Shown: positions 59,501 through 64,000 of the stretch, in pieces
Position numbering within the stretch: the stretch's first letter is position 1
Layout: every line of letters begins with the position of its first letter
From: Apostichopus japonicus
Taxonomy: Eukaryota; Echinodermata; Holothuroidea; Aspidochirotida; Stichopodidae
Length of the DNA: 64,000 nt
Direction of reading: 5' to 3'
Assembly: GCF_037975245.1 (NCBI RefSeq)
Contig: NC_092575.1
Span: 26,314,841 to 26,378,840, forward strand
The notes under the pieces: generated by a model
What the model was told of the DNA's origin: nothing
Database searches by the model: none
The model's input: the letters and a program-made list of their open reading frames with translations, nothing else
Made by a program: the position numbers and the translations under genes

Positions 59501-62500
59501 TTTAGTTGGATTCGTTAATTGGGGATGCAAGTCCAGAACCGAAATTGAGTATATCCAATTTATTCGTTAAAATTTTACACCGTTGTGAGATGTTTTTATC
59601 ACCAAAAAGGAAATTCACCATCTCAATTTTAAGTGTATTTTTTTCTGCCCTTCAGAAAGTGGAACAGATGTGCCGTTACATCCTTACCAGTATGGATAGC
59701 ACCGATCCAAAGGTACGGTTCTGTTCCAATTCTAAGTTCATCTAAATTTTTAATAATGCAAATTCCATCGATCAAATTCTATTGTTCTATTGTTACAAGC
59801 TCTGTGACCAGATTTGCAAGCTCTTTCCAAGCTACATCATCTGACACACATCAGTGTACAAGCTACATTACTCTGAATTCATGCTTCCTGGGATGAATGC
59901 TGTACTATAAGTATTAGGTACCATATCAAAAGATGGTTGCTAAGGGGGCTGCAGCCATCTGCAGCCAGGCTGTGTATGACATCATCTATTGTGCAACACA
60001 GGTTCACATACAATAGACACTGCAGGTTGACAGAAATGATCTCTTTCTTCTTTGATATTGATTCATCCTTTGCTGCGCAGGATTATTTTGAATGTGTGTT
60101 CTTATCACTGGAGTACTAGTTTGCAGGATCGATCTTTTGAACGATGTCATTTGTTTTAAAAAGTGATACATTGATATTTTATCGAATGAACTCTACCCAA
60201 AGTAACTTTCTCTGTGTGTAAGATCTCAACTTTATAACTACTTCAGTACTACTGTGTGAGATCTCATCTTTATACCTACTTCAGTACTACTGTGTGATAG
60301 ATAGTAACATGAACTTTTCCTTTGTTTCATAGGAATGGTATGTTTCAGTGGCTCTGTCTAAAGACCATTTGATGGGTTGGATTCAACAGATTAAGGAACT
60401 CCTATGGCTAGCCTGTCAACAGATGAAGAAATTAAAGGTAAAAGTAGTGTTTAATGTTTGTTCTTATAGGCTGCACTAAACATGATAGTCAACAGTGATG
60501 ACAACTAAGACCCAATTAGATGTGGGAGGTGAAGAAAATTACATTGTGTGAAAAATTGGCTGTCACATTTGGGTCCATGTTACATTAATGAAAGAATGAT
60601 TTGACTACAACATTGTCACTGGTCATGTGTATGACATCTTGCTTTTCTTCAACCAGTGTTTCTCAACCCTATGAATGCACCTATTCCCGCAACAACAAAA
60701 AAACACCTGTCTGTATTGTGTGTGTGTATTTGTCCCTTCTGTTACTGTAACTTGTCATTCAGCCTCTGAAGAAGATCCTGCTAGGATCGAAACGTCAGGC
60801 CCTTACTTTTACACCACAAAAATAGACGTATGTCATTATATGGAAATGAGAGCGCAGAGAGTTCTATGTCTTGTCCATCTATGATGTTGAAATATCCTAT
60901 CACTAGTTGTAGCTATATGCATACTGCTCCTGCAATACATAATGCATATGTCATGTCTTCCCTTGCTACAGGCTACAGTCTTTGTCGGCCCTATACTAAG
61001 GGTTCTGAAAGCTTGCTGGCAGGCTGCAGAAAATTTACCTGCTAGCTGCATGTGGCCTGGGGGCCACACTATGCTTAACTGTGTGTTACATTGTTAAAGG
61101 ATGTAACCAAACAGATGTCTCTGTAGATCTATGAAACTTGTTTACATGTGTATTTAGCACTGCTGTTACATAATGGCTACTTTGCGTATTTAGCACTGCT
61201 GTTACATAACGACCATAAATGTATTTTTTCAATTTATAGCCTGAAAATCCTTCAGATGCCAAGTTGTTATCACTGTACCTTCACATGCTAGTGAAATTTA
61301 CTAGTACAACTACATGGAAGATTGTAAAAGTTCCTGGAGGTAGGTAAGAGGTTGATATTCCTAAGTTTTAACACTGTGCTCTCTCCTCTGTAAGTAATAG
61401 TAAACCATTCACCATTCAGGTATCCTGAAGTCAAAATTTGGCCTGCCATGGAAATTGTTTGAGAGCTTGTTAGGTCTCAGGAATACTGACTGTAGTTATA
61501 ATTGATTTAAGAGTGTGATCTCGAGGTTGATGAAGGCATGTTTGGGACCACCAGAGACTCCATCTATGAGCATAGACAGGCTTAAACAAGCAGGACAAGG
61601 TATTATAGGGACGTGATTGAGGATATGGAGGGTGTTGTAAGGATTTTATCGATGAATTTTTGATGTCGTGCTGTGTTTTGTCCTTCAAGATATGCTTTCT
61701 TGTATAAAGTCTTAACAATGTTCCGTGGATATGAAAAGTAAGAACGAATTTCTCGGTCTTGAAAGATGATCAATTTTTGTGTACTGGTGAAGTTCACAGT
61801 GATGTGAAATTAAGGATTTTTGTCTCACCAAAAACGTAGTTAGTAAACTTTATAGTAACCAAATGTTAGCTCTTTTATCTAGAAAAAAAATTAATCATGG
61901 TTTTTGATGAAACAGTTTGTACTCTTCTAGACTTTCTTCCCTCACTTTCATATGATTCCAGCTGAAGGGCTTCTACCAAGCCTGAATCAACTATGTGCAA
62001 ACATCATGGGTCATTTAGTGTCCAAGGGCCTCTATCCTGTATTGAAGGACCTGCTAGAGAAAGGCCTCGCAAGGTCAAAGCCAAGTTTCTCCAAACCAGT
62101 ATTAAGTGCAATATTCACAGTAGCCTGGAGGTTAGTATTTTTAATTGAAAGTTTGCTTCATCTGCGGTTTTTTACAATGCTCTCTATGGAAAATCTGATA
62201 GCTTTTGAGTCTTTTAGAACAAGTTAAAGTCAACATCAGCTCTATTCAAGGTTGTTGAAAGAAGAGCAAACACAAAAGAACACAGAAACTGAAAAAGGCA
62301 GTTTGGGCGAACTGACTACTTGATAATGTTATGGTCGAAACCTTGCACCTTCTGTTCCTGTGTAGGCTTTAGATGTTAAACCCACCGAAAATACTGACAC
62401 TTGTTATGAAAGCGGTGCCCAGATGGTGTATATTACTTGAAATGTTCTTGGTTCTGGGGAGCTTCCTAATTGGTGAACAGCACATGTTCGTTACTACTTC

Positions 62501-63931
62501 ATTACTGCCCTCAGCGCAACAGTAAACAAACCATCCATTGCACAGCCCAGAGAGGTACAGAAACTACCCCCGAAAGTAGGACTCAGAGCAAGGAACCACT
62601 TATGTAATATACCAAACCGAAAGGGGCTAACACATGTCGTTGCATAAATAAAAATAAATAAAAATAAAATAACATTAAATGAGTACAGTTTGTCACATCA
62701 TAATAGAAATACCCCCACATTAAATATGCCTGTAATGATGGATATTCTTGTCTCTACTTCAGACCTTTTATCGGTAGCAACCTCTCGCCTCATCTTACTC
62801 ATGTCTTCATCCTTTATATCTTCTCTGTGCCTGGCTTGATCATTCATCTCAACAGACTATCCCCTGAGGTAAGATTCTGTAAATATACAGGTCTGTGTGA
62901 ATGATCAGTGGGGTCACCTAATGGTCACACATAACTAACATATCTTGTACACAGAACCAAACTTACCCACAAAAGACGATTGAGAAACAATTGACATCAG
63001 CTGGTATAAATTATCACTCTGCTTTGCTTCTGGACAACAATACAGCCTAGCTTTCACAACAAAATCCAAAGAAACTTCAAATTTCAAAAGTTGTAATTTG
63101 TTAAAAAAGCAACCCTGTCATAGCAATAACATTCAGAGAGAAACCTTCCTCCTCCCACCCCACACCCCACATCCCCCACCCCAACCCCCACCCCTTCAGC
63201 TTATTTGTTGCATTCCTATTGGTATGAATAGTGACAGATAGTTTTAGTTTTTACATAAGTACAATGAAACTCGGGTTCTAGGATAGGATGGCCTCAGACA
63301 GCATGTAAAGCCAATAACATTCCACATTGAATCAAATCTTTTTTATTGTTAAGTTTGTTTTTGTCTGACCTCTGACCTCCAGATTCAATCTTAGCTACAA
63401 AAGATGATTTGTATTTTTAAGTCAGAGAGAGAAATGAAATTTGTTAACACTGAAGATGCAGCAACCCATTGTTAAGTCCTGTAATCTTGAGACCATTCTG
63501 GGACCTGTTTCGCTTGAGACCGAAATGGAGCTGTTAAGATGGTTTGTGCTTGGAAATCAGGGATGGTTGTGTATTAAAGGAAGTTATAAAATACTGAAGA
63601 TGCATCAACCCCTTGTTGAGTCCTGTAGTTGAGAGTGCTGTACAAGCTGAATGGCTCACACTGGGATGGAGCAGGACAAATTGAAATGTAGATTTCATTG
63701 TATGAAAGCAATACACACCAGGTGATAATAAATATTTTATCCAAGCCTACTGGAAGTCTGTCCAATGCCTCATCATGTAGCAAAATCATCTTGGTTTGTT
63801 TCTATTTCAGAGCTTAGCTGTTTTGAAAAAACACAAGTTATTTTCTCATATCCTAACCTACTTTGATAACAAAGACAATGCAAGGAACCTTTTCACCTCT
63901 TTGGATGGGAACTATTCATTATGTGTAGCAG
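56520..63931 (+). CDS. UBE3B: Ubiquitin-protein ligase E3B, N-terminal part (runs off the window)
   Basis: Nine exons: 56520-56633, 58148-58268, 58942-59015, 59656-59712, 60333-60437, 61240-61339, 61962-62130, 62763-62868, 63811-63931. All are GT-AG with matching phases and give about 322 residues. Residues 20-55 hold an IQ motif split by intron 1 (AAVKIQ/ALVRGFLSRRRF), expected to bind calmodulin. Family landmarks follow: EWYVSVALSKDHL, GWIQQIK, QLCANIMGHL, and the segment SLDGNYSLCVAG at the end. The C-terminal HECT catalytic domain lies beyond the window. UBE3B is a mitochondria-associated ubiquitin ligase. I chose the start MFQQGD; an in-frame ATG at 56469 would add 17 residues without family support, and an acceptor-like site near 56491 suggests the ATG is in a second exon. 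Confidence 0.93.
56790..57200. mobile_element. Relative of the 51955-53311 hAT-like element
   Basis: Shares 'gtgatccacgtcatggggaggggtat' style sequence (similar to 51990-52030) and a later 'gccgggcg' / 'accgcctggcg' end with the 51955-53311 element. It lies in UBE3B intron 1. Ends were not resolved. Confidence 0.5.
57640..58115 (-). pseudogene. LINE reverse transcriptase C-terminal fragment
   Basis: A minus-strand frame (58189-57962) reads LEVVQRRATRMISSLKG, then YYRQLQLLNLTKLELRRLCG, the well-known 'lEkVQRRATkmi..l..l.Y..RL..L.L.sLe.RR' end of CR1-like LINE polyproteins. It continues with stops to about 57640. It sits in UBE3B intron 1 and ends about 30 bp before exon 2. Confidence 0.85.
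58372..58655 (+). mobile_element. Pogo/Tigger-like DNA element fragment, copy 2
   Basis: Same order of words as 8232-8545 ('gattatcagaat', TTCATTAATAAAAAGTCTGG, 'cattcattcttccat', 'tttgtatcaagattgt'). Same strand orientation. It lies in UBE3B intron 2 and has no ORF. Confidence 0.65.
60762..60800 (+). ncRNA. Hammerhead-like motif remnant
   Basis: GCCT, CTGAAGA, hairpin GATCC-TGCTA-GGATC, GAAA, CGTC, AGGC. The layout is that of a hammerhead core with one changed core base (CTGAAGA for CTGATGA), and the outer GCCT/AGGC also pair. Similar motifs occur in Penelope-like and other retroelements. The changed core makes catalysis doubtful. It lies in UBE3B intron 5. Confidence 0.4.
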
Positions 63932-64000
63932 GTAAGTTGCATGTGCTTTTGTGGGTGGGGGGGGGGGGTGGGTGAGGGGAGGGGATGTAGTGGGGAGGTG
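63911..64000 (+). repeat. UBE3B exon-9 end plus intron start, shared with TRAFD1-intron copies
   Basis: From GAACTATTCATTATGTGTAG through the donor GTAAGTTGCATG and on to GGGGATGTAGTGGGGAGGTG at the window edge, the order matches the minus strand of 14071-13962. The last 20 or so bases of the coding exon are included. The shared part may continue past the window. Confidence 0.75.

Noticed and set aside
60836-61069. Short ORFs on both strands in UBE3B intron 5
   Set aside because: No motif and no splice context; they lie just right of the hammerhead-like motif, in an intron.
61340-61343. Alternative donor GTAAGA after UBE3B exon 6
   Set aside because: It is closer to consensus, but use would put a stop right at the join with exon 7.

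Overview
The window is nuclear DNA of an animal: AT-rich, with intron-split genes, canonical GT-AG junctions, and many tandem and dispersed repeats. The gene set, the frequent 'aggcctag'-type words, the tRNA-derived SINE and the repeat style suggest a marine invertebrate deuterostome. An echinoderm is the best guess, possibly a sea cucumber, but this is inference and not proven by the sequence. I rebuilt genes by hand from peptide similarity, splice sites and matching intron phases.

There are four genes. (1) A TRAFD1-like TRAF-type zinc-finger gene on the minus strand (start codon at 19439, stop near 3920, 13 coding exons, about 995 aa). It carries a 14-aa coding repeat and a tandemly duplicated exon. 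(2) TIMM10 on the plus strand (25023-28149, two exons, 89 aa), a complete mitochondrial small Tim chaperone. Its single intron holds a hAT transposon with intact ends and an 8-bp target duplication. (3) A GPR143 (OA1)-like seven-transmembrane receptor on the minus strand (48432 down to 33048, 8 coding exons, 373 aa). One of its introns contains a 2.1-kb G-rich 24-bp minisatellite. A TTAA-flanked MITE lies 12 bp past its stop codon. (4) The 5' part of UBE3B on the plus strand (from 56520, nine exons, about 322 aa). It has an IQ motif and the conserved N-terminal region; the HECT domain lies beyond the window.

The spaces between and inside genes are full of mobile DNA. A cluster of hAT-like elements with TIRs and 8-bp duplications lies between TRAFD1 and TIMM10 (22298-24494), one nested in another. 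A further hAT sits in TIMM10. A degenerate Ty3/gypsy-type gag-protease fragment, interrupted by another hAT-like element, lies between GPR143 and UBE3B. There are also three copies of a TTAA MITE, LINE fragments, a SINE, and paired copies of a pogo-like element. Tandem arrays include a 44-bp array with higher-order structure (505-2035), a CCATGGATGG array (5914-6815), a 28-bp array (33552-33775), the 24-bp array (35409-37555) and a TCAG-type array (39188-39712).

The four genes have unrelated roles: innate-immune signalling control, mitochondrial import, organelle or pigment receptor, and ubiquitin ligation. They do not form a pathway. The oddest signal is a roughly 110-bp stretch spanning the end of the last visible UBE3B exon and its splice donor. 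It recurs inverted in an intron of the TRAFD1-like gene 50 kb away, with a shorter second copy beside it.
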